From: Intrasporangium flavum
GTDB lineage: Bacteria > Actinomycetota > Actinomycetes > Actinomycetales > Dermatophilaceae
NCBI RefSeq assembly: GCF_001956915.1
Contig: NZ_MLJO01000003.1
Span: 430,347 to 494,346 of the forward strand
DNA length: 64,000 nt
Direction of reading: 5' to 3'
Below, one piece after another: positions 15,345-24,106 of this stretch. The notes under the pieces are model-generated. The model was not told the DNA's origin. It did not search any database and saw only the letters and a list, made by a program, of their open reading frames with translations. Every line of letters begins with the position of its first letter. The stretch's first letter is position 1. The position numbers were made by a program, and so were the translations under genes.

Positions 15345-17087
15345 ATGCCACGCCTCGCCGACCACCTGCCACACAACCTCAAGGTCCGACTGCTGAGGCG
15401 GGTCCCCCGGGCGTGGTGGCTCCGCGTCCGCCCGCTCGTGCACGGCACGACCGACGTCCAGCGGCGGTACCGGGACCGACGGGCCACCCGCGCCCTCGCC
15501 TCCGTGCCGCACCGCCTGCGCGGCGGCGCTGTCACGGTGTCCAACGGCGAGGAGAACTGGCTCGCCCACCCGACCACGACCTTCTCGTCCGTGCGGGTCC
15601 TCGCCGACAACCTCGCGCTCGTCGCGGACGCCCTCGAGACCCACGGCGTCGAGCACGTCGTGCTCGAGTCGGAGACCAACCGCCGGCGCCTCGTCGTCGT
15701 ACCGTCCGACGCCGCCCACGACGCCCGCGTCGCCCTCGAGAGCGAGCTGGCCCCGAGCGGCGCGTACGCGGCCCCGGTCTCGGGCGGCCGCGTCGTGCGC
15801 CCCCGGATCATCGGGCACCGGGCCATCCCCGGGGCCGCGTCGCACCTGCGGGTGTTCCGCGCGCTCTGCACGCCCGACCGCCAGTTCCTCAGCGGCAGCG
15901 ACCTGGGCTGCGACGTGCAGTTCTGGGAGGAGACGAGCCAGGACGGCCCGCTCGCGCTCGGCAGCCAGCCCGTGCCGGCCGGCACGTGGGTCGCGCCCCG
16001 CCGCAACCACTGGATCGACGTCGTCGAGCCGGAGAACCAGGCGGTCGCGCTGCGCGAGGTGGACGGTCGCACCCGCCCGACGCTGGCCCGGGTCAGCCAC
16101 CCGACCCTGGACTCCGTGCGCACGCCCATCGACGTCGTCTACACGTGGGTCGACGGCTCGGACCCCACCTGGGAGGAGCGGTACGCCCGGACCCTCCGGG
16201 AGGTCAAGGGAGCCGGCGCCGTCAACCGCCTCGCCACGAACTCCTCGCGCTTCCTGTCCCGGGACGAGCTGCGCTACTCGCTGCGGTCCCTCGAGATGTA
16301 CGCCGGGTGGGTCAACCACGTCTACGTCGTGACCGACGCCCAGGTGCCGTCCTGGCTCGACGCGAGCCACCCCAAGATCACCGTGGTCGACCACCGCGAC
16401 ATCTTCACCGACCACGACAGCCTCCCGACCTTCAACTCCCACGCCATCGAGTCGCAGCTGCACCACATCGACGGGCTGTCCGAGCACTTCCTCTACCTCA
16501 ACGACGACGTCTTCTTCGGGCGGTCGGTGGAGCCGAGCCGCTTCGTGCGCAGCAACGGCCTGACGAACTTCTTCCCGTCCACGGCCAAGATCAACCTCGG
16601 CGGCCCGGCCCCCGAGGACTGGCCGGTGATGGCCGCCGGCAAGCGCAACCGCGACCTCGTCCTGTCGGCCTTCGGGCACCAGGTCACGAACAAGATGAAG
16701 CACGTCCCCCACGCGATGCGCCGCTCCGTGCTCGAGGAGATCGAGCAGACCTTCGCGGAGGACCACGGCCGCACCTCGCGGGCGCAGTTCAGGAGCGACT
16801 CCGACATCGCCATCCCGTCGTCGCTGGCGCACTACTACGGCTACTTCACCGGCCGTGCGGTGCCGGGGTCGATCGCCTACTTCTACGCCGACATCGCCCG
16901 CCCGGACACGCCCGCCCGCCTCGAGGGCCTGCTGCGCAAGCGCAACTTCGACGTCTTCTGCCTCAACGACCACGACTCCACGGGGATCGACCCCGGCACC
17001 CAGGCACGGATGATCCGCACCTTCCTGCAGCAGTACTTCCCGCTGCCCTCCTCGTTCGAGCGCGCGCCGCACGGTGACGAGGCATGA
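15345..17087 (+). CDS. Stealth family polysaccharide phosphotransferase
   Basis: 580 aa. Stealth proteins transfer sugar-1-phosphate from a nucleotide sugar to build phosphodiester-linked capsule or wall glycans and are homologous to human GlcNAc-1-phosphotransferase. The conserved regions are visible in order: CR1 IDVVYTWVDGSDPTW (about residue 262), CR2 SRDELRYSLRSLEMYAGWV with HVYVVTDAQVP, CR3 around HFLYLNDDVFFG, and CR4 near the C-terminus, RNFDVFCLNDHD. The 240 N-terminal residues before CR1 are an extra domain I do not recognise. GGGAG lies 11 nt before the chosen ATG. Its stop overlaps the next gene (ATGA), so the pair is an operon. Confidence 0.9.
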   Translation: MPRLADHLPHNLKVRLLRRVPRAWWLRVRPLVHGTTDVQRRYRDRRATRALASVPHRLRGGAVTVSNGEENWLAHPTTTFSSVRVLADNLALVADALETHGVEHVVLESETNRRRLVVVPSDAAHDARVALESELAPSGAYAAPVSGGRVVRPRIIGHRAIPGAASHLRVFRALCTPDRQFLSGSDLGCDVQFWEETSQDGPLALGSQPVPAGTWVAPRRNHWIDVVEPENQAVALREVDGRTRPTLARVSHPTLDSVRTPIDVVYTWVDGSDPTWEERYARTLREVKGAGAVNRLATNSSRFLSRDELRYSLRSLEMYAGWVNHVYVVTDAQVPSWLDASHPKITVVDHRDIFTDHDSLPTFNSHAIESQLHHIDGLSEHFLYLNDDVFFGRSVEPSRFVRSNGLTNFFPSTAKINLGGPAPEDWPVMAAGKRNRDLVLSAFGHQVTNKMKHVPHAMRRSVLEEIEQTFAEDHGRTSRAQFRSDSDIAIPSSLAHYYGYFTGRAVPGSIAYFYADIARPDTPARLEGLLRKRNFDVFCLNDHDSTGIDPGTQARMIRTFLQQYFPLPSSFERAPHGDEA

Positions 17088-19795
17088 GCGTCCCGGACGC
17101 CGCGAACGACCTCACCGTCATCGTCCCGATCTACGACGTCGAGAGCTACCTGCCCGAGTGCCTCGCCTCGATCGAGGCGCAGGAGGACTTCGCCGAGCTC
17201 GAGGTGGTCCTCGTCGACGACGGCAGCACGGACGCGTCGGGCGACATCGCGGAGCGGTTCGCGCAGCTGCACGGGAACGTGCGACTCATCCAGCAGCCGA
17301 ACGCCGGCCTCGGCGCCGCGCGCAACGCGGGCCTCGACGCGTCGACGCGGACGTTCGTCGCCTTCTGCGACTCCGACGACGTCCTCCCGCCGGGCGCCAC
17401 GGCGGCGCTGCGCGCCCTGGTCGCCGACGACGTCGACGTCGTCGTCGGCAACATGCAGACGTTCCCGCAGGCCACGACCTGGCCCTGGCAGGCGGAGCTG
17501 AGGGCGGAGCCCCGGCACGTCGACAGCTTGGCCGAGGCCCCGGCGCTGGTGCACAGCGCGAGCGCCTGCAACAAGGTCTTCCGTCGCAGCCACCTGCAGG
17601 CGCACGGGCTGCGGTTCGGCGAGGGGGTGCACTTCGAGGACGTCTACGTCACCCTCCCGGCGCTGCTGTGGTCCCGGGGTACCGTCCTGACGCGGACGGT
17701 GGTCTACCGCTACCGCAAGCGCGAGGTCAGCGGCTCGATCATGGACTCGCTCTTCTCGAACCCGCAGAACTTCGAGGACCACCTGCTCGTCGAGGAGATG
17801 CTGGCGCGCCTGCTGCCCGCCCTCGACGACGGCAGCGCGGCCGCGCTCCGGTCCTTCATGGTCCGCAGCTTCCAGGGCTTCCTCCTGCGGGCACCCGACA
17901 TGCTCGAGGGGCCGGCGCTGCGCGACTTCTTCGACCGGGCGGTGTCGGTCTACCGCGACTTCCCGACCGACGCCGTCACCGGGGCGGCGCTCAACGCCCG
18001 GCACCGCATCCCGTACGGCGCCGTCATGAAGCAGGACTACGAGCTGTTCTCCCGGCGCGCGGCGCACGCCACGCAGGTGCGCGCCCAGGACGGGCGGCTC
18101 GTGCTGGACCGCTACGAGGACCTCGATGAGGTCATGGGTCTCGACACCGTCCACGCCTGGCTGGAGTCGGTGACCGTGCGCCACGGCAAGGAGCTCGTGG
18201 TGACCGGGCGGCTCAACGTGCCGGGCCTCGACCTCAGCGCCACCTCCACCCTCGAGCTCGGGCTGCGCGTCCGTGGCAGCGGCGTCACCGTCCCGGCACG
18301 CGTCGTCGAGCGCGCCGACGTCGCGGCGCGCGCCCCCGAGCTGCGCCACAGCGGGTTCGAGGCCGTCGTGCCACTCGCCCGTCTCAAGGAGGGCCAGCAC
18401 CACGTCCGCCTCGTCTTCTACACGCCCACCGGCCAGGCCTCGACCCGCACCAAGCCGAGCCAGGGCTACCTGCGCTCGGCGCGCCACCACCGCCGGGCCG
18501 GGCTGAGCATCGTCCCGCGCGTCGACCGCTGGGACAACTGCCAGCTGTCCGTGCGCCGGGCCGGCACCCTCGCCGAGCGCCGCCGCCTGAGCCGGAGCCT
18601 GCTGCGCGAGGACCTCGCGGCCTTCCGCGCCCGGGCCCCGTTCGGCGCGGAGCGGCTGCGACGCGCCCTGTCGCGACCGTTCATGCGGCACAAGGAGATC
18701 TGGCTGCTCGGCGAGCGGCGCGACACGACCCAGGACAACTCCGTGGCGTTGTTCCGCTACGTCCGCCGGCACCACCCGCAGTTGCCGGTCTACTACGTGC
18801 TCGACCGCGACGCGCCGGGCTTCGCCGAGCTGTCGCGGCTCGGCAACGTCGTGGCGCACAGCAGCCGACGGCACCGCTGGCTCATGCTGCACGCGTCGGT
18901 CCTCGTCAACTCCTACGACATCGACGCCTACATGCTCCCGGACGGCTGGTCGCGCGAGCAGTACCAGCGCCACCTGGCCTGGCGCGTCGGCAGCCGGCGG
19001 GTCTTCCTTCAGCACGGCGTCATCTACAACGACGTGTCCCACGCCTTGCACCGGGGCATCACCGGGTTCGACCTCTTCTGCACCTCCTCCGAGGCCGAGG
19101 CCGACTTCGTCCGCGAGCGGATGGACTACACCCACCAGGTGGTGACCACGGGCTTGGCCCGGTTCGACACCCTGGTGCCGGCCGAGCGGGACCGGCCCCG
19201 GGTGCTGTTCATGCCGACGTGGCGCAGCTACCTCGTCAGCCCGTCCTACGCCCGGTCACGCGCGGCCCGAGAGGCCCTGGCCGACTCCGCCTACATCACG
19301 TTCCTCCGGGCCTTCCTCGCCTCGCCCGAGCTCCAGTCCGAGCTCGAGCGGCACGACGCGACGCTGGAGTTCCTGCCCCACTACGAGGTGGCCCCCCACG
19401 TCAGGGACCTCATCGAGGCCCAGCCGAGGTACGTGTTCGGCGATCCCCGTTCCCGGGACGTCCAGACGGCGATCCGCGAGTGCTCGGTGTTCGTGACCGA
19501 CTGGTCCTCGACGTTCTTCGACGCCGCGTACCTCGGCACGCCCACGGTGCTGTGCCCGTTCGACCGCGACGACTTCTACGCCCGCCACTACCGCCCCGGC
19601 TACTTCGACCCGGCTGACCACGGATTCGGGCCCGCGGCCGTCGAGGCCGAGGATGCCGTGGCGGCGGTCGTCGGGTACCTGCGCTCGGGTGGGGCGGTGG
19701 AGCAGACCTACGCCGACCGGGCCGACGCCTTCTTCACCCACCGCGACCGCGGAAACGCCGAGCGGATCGTCGAGGCCATCACCGGCCTGCGCTGA
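17084..19795 (+). CDS. Bifunctional GT2 glycosyltransferase / CDP-glycerol glycerophosphotransferase
   Basis: 903 aa fusion. Residues about 8-230 form a GT-A family 2 domain (LTVIVPIYDVESYLPECL, VLVDDGSTDASGD, FCDSDDVLPPG with the DxD). A central beta-rich region (about 350-480) resembles the linker of long TagF-like proteins. Residues about 560-895 are a CDP-glycerol glycerophosphotransferase domain: HGVIYNDVSHALHRG, LFMPTWRSYL, LEFLPHYEVAPH and CSVFVTDWSSTFFDAAYL. It would add a sugar and a phosphoalcohol to a growing teichoic-acid-like chain. Coupled by a 4-nt overlap to the Stealth gene, implying a polymer that contains both sugar-phosphate and polyol-phosphate links. It converges on the antiporter gene with an 18-bp gap. 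Confidence 0.87.
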   Translation: MSVPDAANDLTVIVPIYDVESYLPECLASIEAQEDFAELEVVLVDDGSTDASGDIAERFAQLHGNVRLIQQPNAGLGAARNAGLDASTRTFVAFCDSDDVLPPGATAALRALVADDVDVVVGNMQTFPQATTWPWQAELRAEPRHVDSLAEAPALVHSASACNKVFRRSHLQAHGLRFGEGVHFEDVYVTLPALLWSRGTVLTRTVVYRYRKREVSGSIMDSLFSNPQNFEDHLLVEEMLARLLPALDDGSAAALRSFMVRSFQGFLLRAPDMLEGPALRDFFDRAVSVYRDFPTDAVTGAALNARHRIPYGAVMKQDYELFSRRAAHATQVRAQDGRLVLDRYEDLDEVMGLDTVHAWLESVTVRHGKELVVTGRLNVPGLDLSATSTLELGLRVRGSGVTVPARVVERADVAARAPELRHSGFEAVVPLARLKEGQHHVRLVFYTPTGQASTRTKPSQGYLRSARHHRRAGLSIVPRVDRWDNCQLSVRRAGTLAERRRLSRSLLREDLAAFRARAPFGAERLRRALSRPFMRHKEIWLLGERRDTTQDNSVALFRYVRRHHPQLPVYYVLDRDAPGFAELSRLGNVVAHSSRRHRWLMLHASVLVNSYDIDAYMLPDGWSREQYQRHLAWRVGSRRVFLQHGVIYNDVSHALHRGITGFDLFCTSSEAEADFVRERMDYTHQVVTTGLARFDTLVPAERDRPRVLFMPTWRSYLVSPSYARSRAAREALADSAYITFLRAFLASPELQSELERHDATLEFLPHYEVAPHVRDLIEAQPRYVFGDPRSRDVQTAIRECSVFVTDWSSTFFDAAYLGTPTVLCPFDRDDFYARHYRPGYFDPADHGFGPAAVEAEDAVAAVVGYLRSGGAVEQTYADRADAFFTHRDRGNAERIVEAITGLR

Positions 19796-19813
19796 GCCTG
19801 TGCTGAGCTGCGC

Positions 19814-21700
19814 TCAGCCGACGACCTCGTCGACGAAGCACCACCGCCACGTCTCCCCCGGCTCGATCGAGCGCATGACCGGGTGCTGCGTCTCGTGGAA
19901 GTGCGCCGTGGCGTGCTTGAACTCCGAGGAGTCGCAACAGCCGACGTGTCCGCACTGCAGGCACAGGCGCAGGTGCACCCACGTCGTGCCGTCGCGCAGG
20001 CACTCCTCGCAGCCCTCGGGCGTGCGTGGCTCGGCGCACGCGTCGGTGTCCTCCAGGTGCTCGCACGGGGCCTCGATGGTCTCCACGGGCAACATCTCGC
20101 TCTCTGCCAGTCGTTCCTGCTGGTCGTCGATCCGGTCGAGCATCGTCTCCTCGAGGTCGAGCGCGCCGAGCACGACGCGCAGGACCGCCTGGTCGGCGCG
20201 CCCCTCGTCGCGCAGGCGCAGCACCTCGTCGCGCTCGGCCTGCAGCATCGCCATCCGGGCGCGCACGTACCGCTCGCTCGGCGTCTCGTCCACGTCGACG
20301 CCGCGCGGGCCGAGGCGCTCCCACATCTGGTTGAGCCGGTCGTCGGCGCGGTCGCGCAGCGTCGAGCGGGTCGCCTCGTCGACGTCGGGCATGGCCTCGA
20401 GCGCGTCGAGCCCGGCCCGCGTGGCGGCCTGGAGCACCGTCGCGGCCTGGAGGGCGTCCTCGCGCGGGTCCGGGCCGCGCACCCCGAGCCGGCGCGCGAG
20501 CCCGGGCAGCGTCGTGCCCTGGATGAGCAGCGTCCCGACGGTGACGACGACCGCGACGAGGACGAGCACCTCCCGGTGCGGCGTCTGTGGAGGCAGCAGC
20601 AGGGCCGCCGCGAGCGTCACGACGCCGCGCATGCCCGCCCACGACAGCACCGCCGTGTGCGACCAGGGCGACGGCGCCTCGAGCCGGAGCAGGGTGGCCT
20701 TGGCCCACCGGAACGGGAAGATCCACATCGGGCGGGCGAGCAGGACGACGAGGAGCGTCCCGAACGCCGCCCACGCGATGGTCCCCCACGAGAGTGCCGA
20801 GTCGCGCACCTTCTCGACGACGTAGAACACCTGCAGGCCGATGAGCAGGAACACCGTGTTCTCGAGGAGGAACTGGATCGAGCCCCAGTTGATCCGCTCG
20901 GCCAGGCGGGAGGCGCCGGTCTGCGACCGGGGCGACCGGTGCCCGAGGACCAGCCCGGCGGTGACCACGGCGATGACGCCCGACGCGTGCAGCTCCTCCG
21001 CGGGCACGTAGGCGGCGAAGGGCACCATGAACGAGAGCACCGTGTCGAAGGCGGGCTCGGTCGAGAACCACCTGCGCAGCCACACGACGACGAGCGACAC
21101 GGCGGACCCGATCGCGGCACCGCCCACCGACGCCCAGACGAACTGCCCGACGACACCGCCGAAGGTGACGGTGCGGGTGGCCCCACCCGTGGCGAGCCCG
21201 GCCGCGGCGAGCGCGGTGCTCAGCGCGACGAGGGCGGTGGCGTCGTTGACGAGGGACTCGCCCTCGAGGATCGTCACGAGGCGGCGGGGCAGCCCGATCT
21301 GCCGCCCCACCGCGGTGGCGGCCACCGCGTCGGGCGGCGCGACGACGGCACCGATCGCGAAGGCCACCGCGAACTCGAGGCCGAGCACCTGGTCGAGGAA
21401 GAGCGCCACGAGGAGCGCGGTGAACAGCACGAGCCCCACCGACAGCGACAGGATCGTGCCCTTGTACGTGCGCACGTCGATGAGGGAGGTCTGGATGGCG
21501 GCGGCGTAGAGCAGCGGCGGCAGGATGCCGAGGAGGACGACCTCAGGCGTCAGCGCGACCTCCGGCACGAAGGGCAGGAACGAGCCGACGATGCCGACGA
21601 GGATGAGGACGAGGGGGGCGGGCAGGCGCAGCCGGTCGGCCAGCCACGCCCCGCCGAGGACGGTCGCGGCGATCGCCAGCAACCCGGTCGCGATCTCCAC
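19814..21700 (-). CDS. CPA1-family Na+/H+ antiporter with C-terminal UBP zinc finger
   Basis: 628 aa. The first about 400 residues are a polytopic antiporter of the NhaP/CPA1 type: FAIGAVVAPPDAVAATAVG and LEGESLVNDATALVAL are the ion-binding helices, and HTAVLSWAGMRGVVTLAAAL is the conserved late helix. A charged cytoplasmic helical region follows (about 410-550). The last about 75 residues, with CEECLRDGTTWVHLRLCLQC, GHVGCCD and HATAHFHETQHPVMRSIEPG, are a complete zf-UBP (ubiquitin C-terminal-binding) zinc finger; this fusion recurs in actinobacterial NhaP homologues to my knowledge. The finger may sense or anchor a C-terminus; in a ubiquitin-free cell that is unexplained. Start is GTG at 21700. 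Confidence 0.88.
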   Translation of the reverse strand: MEIATGLLAIAATVLGGAWLADRLRLPAPLVLILVGIVGSFLPFVPEVALTPEVVLLGILPPLLYAAAIQTSLIDVRTYKGTILSLSVGLVLFTALLVALFLDQVLGLEFAVAFAIGAVVAPPDAVAATAVGRQIGLPRRLVTILEGESLVNDATALVALSTALAAAGLATGGATRTVTFGGVVGQFVWASVGGAAIGSAVSLVVVWLRRWFSTEPAFDTVLSFMVPFAAYVPAEELHASGVIAVVTAGLVLGHRSPRSQTGASRLAERINWGSIQFLLENTVFLLIGLQVFYVVEKVRDSALSWGTIAWAAFGTLLVVLLARPMWIFPFRWAKATLLRLEAPSPWSHTAVLSWAGMRGVVTLAAALLLPPQTPHREVLVLVAVVVTVGTLLIQGTTLPGLARRLGVRGPDPREDALQAATVLQAATRAGLDALEAMPDVDEATRSTLRDRADDRLNQMWERLGPRGVDVDETPSERYVRARMAMLQAERDEVLRLRDEGRADQAVLRVVLGALDLEETMLDRIDDQQERLAESEMLPVETIEAPCEHLEDTDACAEPRTPEGCEECLRDGTTWVHLRLCLQCGHVGCCDSSEFKHATAHFHETQHPVMRSIEPGETWRWCFVDEVVG

Positions 21701-21778
21701 CGGGCCATCCTGCCAACAACCCGGCCCCAGCGGGACTCCCGACCGACGCGTGGTCTCCGGGGCCCCGCCGCAGCCGCC

Positions 21779-22978
21779 TCAGGAGAAGAAGGAGCGGACC
21801 GCCTCGATGACCCGTTGCTGGTCGGCGTCGGTCAGCTCGGTCGCGCACGGCAGGGAGACGCCGCGGGCGAAGAGGCCGTCGCCGACACCGCCGCCGAGCA
21901 CGGGTGCCGACGCGAAGGGCGGCTGCGCGTGCAGTGGACGCCAGAGCGCACGGGCCCCGACGCCGCGGGCGTGCAGGTGCTCGAGCAGCTCGTCGCGGCC
22001 GCGGCCGTCGCCCTCGGGCATCAGCACCGAGTAGAGCCAGTACGTCGCGTCCATGCCCTCGACCCGCGGCGGCAGGACGAGCGACAGGTCGGCGAAGGCG
22101 TCGTCGTACCGGGCCGCGATGCGGTGCTTGGCGGCGACGAAGTCGTCGAGTCGCTCGAGCTGGGCCAGGCCCAGGCCGGCGGCGAGGTTGGTGAGCCGGT
22201 AGTTGTAGCCGACCTCGTCGTGCAGGTAGCCGACGTCGGGCACCTTCGCCTGGGTCGTCAGGTGGCGGGCCCGCGCGGCGAGCTCGTCGTCGTCGGTGAC
22301 GAGCATCCCTCCGCCGCCGGTGGTCGCGATCTTGTTGCCGTTGAAGGAGAAGCAGCCGACGCGGCCGACCGTCCCGGTGTGCCGACCGGCGTACCGGCCG
22401 CCCGACCACGTGGCACCGAGCGACTCGGCGGCGTCCTCGAGGATCGCCACGCCGTGCCGCTCGCAGGCGTCGACGAGCGGCTCCATGTCGGCGGGCTGGC
22501 CGAGCACGTGGACCACCTCGACGACCTTCGGCAGCGGGCGGCCCTCGGCCGCGCGGCGATCGAGCTCGCCGGCGAGCAGCGCGGGGTCGAGGTTCCAGGT
22601 GCGGGTCTCGGAGTCGACGAGGACCGGCCGGGCACCGAGGTAGGCGATGGGGTTGACCGACCCGACGAACGTGAAGTCGGAGCAGAACACCTCGTCGTCG
22701 CGCTCGACGCCGAGCAGGAGCAGCCCGATGTGGATCGCGGCCGTGCCCGTCGAGCACGCCACGGCGTGCCTGGCCCCGACGCGCTCGGCGAAGCGGCGCT
22801 CGAACTCCGAGACGAAGGGACCGACCGACGAGACGAAACCGGACTCGACGGCCTCGAGGACGTACCGACGCTCGAGCTCGCCGATGTTCGGCACGGCGAG
22901 CGGGATCGTGCCCTCGGGACCGCGGGCGCCGGGTGCGTGCGCCTCGCCCGCCGGCGGCGTCGGGGCGGCGCCGTTCAC
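21779..22978 (-). CDS. legC: DegT/DnrJ/EryC1 aminotransferase, legionaminic acid pathway (LegC-like)
   Basis: 399 aa PLP aminotransferase acting on a nucleotide-linked 4-keto-6-deoxy sugar. The PLP lysine is in CFSFNGNKIATTGGGGM; STGTAAIHIGLLLLGV and EDAAESLGATW are family signatures. IPLAVPNIGELERRYVLEAV matches the N-terminus of LegC-type enzymes. The GTG at 22978 overlaps the stop of the dehydratase gene (GTGA). Expected reaction: amination of the 4-keto sugar to the 4-amino-4,6-dideoxy-GlcNAc nucleotide. It is the last gene of the eight-gene minus-strand arm. Confidence 0.88.
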   Translation of the reverse strand: MNGAAPTPPAGEAHAPGARGPEGTIPLAVPNIGELERRYVLEAVESGFVSSVGPFVSEFERRFAERVGARHAVACSTGTAAIHIGLLLLGVERDDEVFCSDFTFVGSVNPIAYLGARPVLVDSETRTWNLDPALLAGELDRRAAEGRPLPKVVEVVHVLGQPADMEPLVDACERHGVAILEDAAESLGATWSGGRYAGRHTGTVGRVGCFSFNGNKIATTGGGGMLVTDDDELAARARHLTTQAKVPDVGYLHDEVGYNYRLTNLAAGLGLAQLERLDDFVAAKHRIAARYDDAFADLSLVLPPRVEGMDATYWLYSVLMPEGDGRGRDELLEHLHARGVGARALWRPLHAQPPFASAPVLGGGVGDGLFARGVSLPCATELTDADQQRVIEAVRSFFS

Positions 22979-24072
22979 CGGTGGTACCGCGCGGCCGTCT
23001 CGAGGTCGACGCGCGGGCGCAGCCACTCGGCCGTGGCCGCGAGGCCCTCCTCGAGCGACACGGTCGGGGCCCAGCCGAGCACCGCGTTGGCGCGCGAGGG
23101 GTCGGACAGCAGGATCTGCACCTCGGAGTTCTCCGGGCGGATCCGGTCGCTCTCGGTGACGACCTCGGCGTCGTTGTCGGTGACCTTCTTGCACAGCTCG
23201 ACGACCTCGCCGACCGACACGGTGCGCCCGGTGCCGAGCTGGATCGTGGCGCCCGGCTCGACGTCGGCCAGGGCCGCGCGCACGAACCCGTCGGCGGTGT
23301 CGCTGACAAAGGTGAAGTCGCGCTTGGGGCTCAGGTCGCCGAGGCGCAGCTCGGACGCGCCGGCGAGCAGCTGCGACAGGACGGTCGGGATGACGGCGCG
23401 CGTCGACTGCCGCGGGCCGAAGGTGTTGAAGGGGCGCAGCGTCATCACCGGCGTGCCGAACGACAGGGCGTAGGACTCGCACATCTTGTCGGCCGAGATC
23501 TTCGTGGCCGAGTACGGCGACTGACCGCGCAGCGGGTGCTCCTCGGTGATCGGCACCGACTCCGGCGTGCCGTACACCTCGGAGGTCGAGGTGTTGACCA
23601 TCCGCGGCACGCCCTGGCGTCGGACCGCCTCGAGCACGTTGAGCGTGCCGATGACGTTGGTCTCGACGTACGAGCGGGGCGCCACGTAGGAGAACGGGAT
23701 CGCGATGAGCGCGGCGAGGTGCAGCACGACGTCGACGCCCTCGGCGCTGGCCATGACGTGCTCGGGGTCGCGGATGTCGCCGAGCACGACCTCGGCCCGG
23801 CCGTCGCGGACGGCCTGCTTGAACGCGTCGGACTCCTCGAGCCAGCCGGTCGACCCGTTCGAGTTGTAGAGGCAGAAGGCGCGCACCTTCGCGCCGTCGG
23901 CGACGAGCCGCTCGACGACGTTGCTGCCGATGAAGCCGTCGGAGCCGGTCACGAGCACGGTCTTGCCGGCGATCGAGTCGCTCATCGGCTTCGGCGTGAG
24001 GTCCGTCGTCAGTTCCGTCGTCAGTTCCGGCGTCAGTTCCGTTGTCACAGTTGCCTTCTCGTCAGGTGTCAT
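22975..24072 (-). CDS. legB: NAD-dependent nucleotide-sugar 4,6-dehydratase (LegB-like)
   Basis: 365 aa extended SDR. The cofactor motif GSDGFIGSNVVERL, the catalytic YSATKISADKM and TSTSEVYGTP are clear; AFCLYNSNGSTGWLEE and RDFTFVSDTADGF are typical of legionaminic-type dehydratases acting on GDP- or UDP-GlcNAc. The first about 30 residues are unusual: a 12-nt tandem repeat (24005-24040) encodes TELT-like repeats ahead of the Rossmann fold. The true start might be the ATG at 23985 (MSDSIAGKT), though it has no ribosome binding site; the ATG at 24072 has only a weak one. Confidence 0.88.
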   Translation of the reverse strand: MTPDEKATVTTELTPELTTELTTDLTPKPMSDSIAGKTVLVTGSDGFIGSNVVERLVADGAKVRAFCLYNSNGSTGWLEESDAFKQAVRDGRAEVVLGDIRDPEHVMASAEGVDVVLHLAALIAIPFSYVAPRSYVETNVIGTLNVLEAVRRQGVPRMVNTSTSEVYGTPESVPITEEHPLRGQSPYSATKISADKMCESYALSFGTPVMTLRPFNTFGPRQSTRAVIPTVLSQLLAGASELRLGDLSPKRDFTFVSDTADGFVRAALADVEPGATIQLGTGRTVSVGEVVELCKKVTDNDAEVVTESDRIRPENSEVQILLSDPSRANAVLGWAPTVSLEEGLAATAEWLRPRVDLETAARYHR

Positions 24073-24106
24073 CGTTCTCGTACGGAGGTCGGGAGGGGCC
24101 GTCGGG

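Noticed and set aside
19883..23473. A 1196-codon open frame on the plus strand antisense to the antiporter, legC and legB
   Set aside because: Very high GC makes stops rare. The translation is Arg/Gly/His-rich with no family motif, and it runs antisense to three well-recognised genes.
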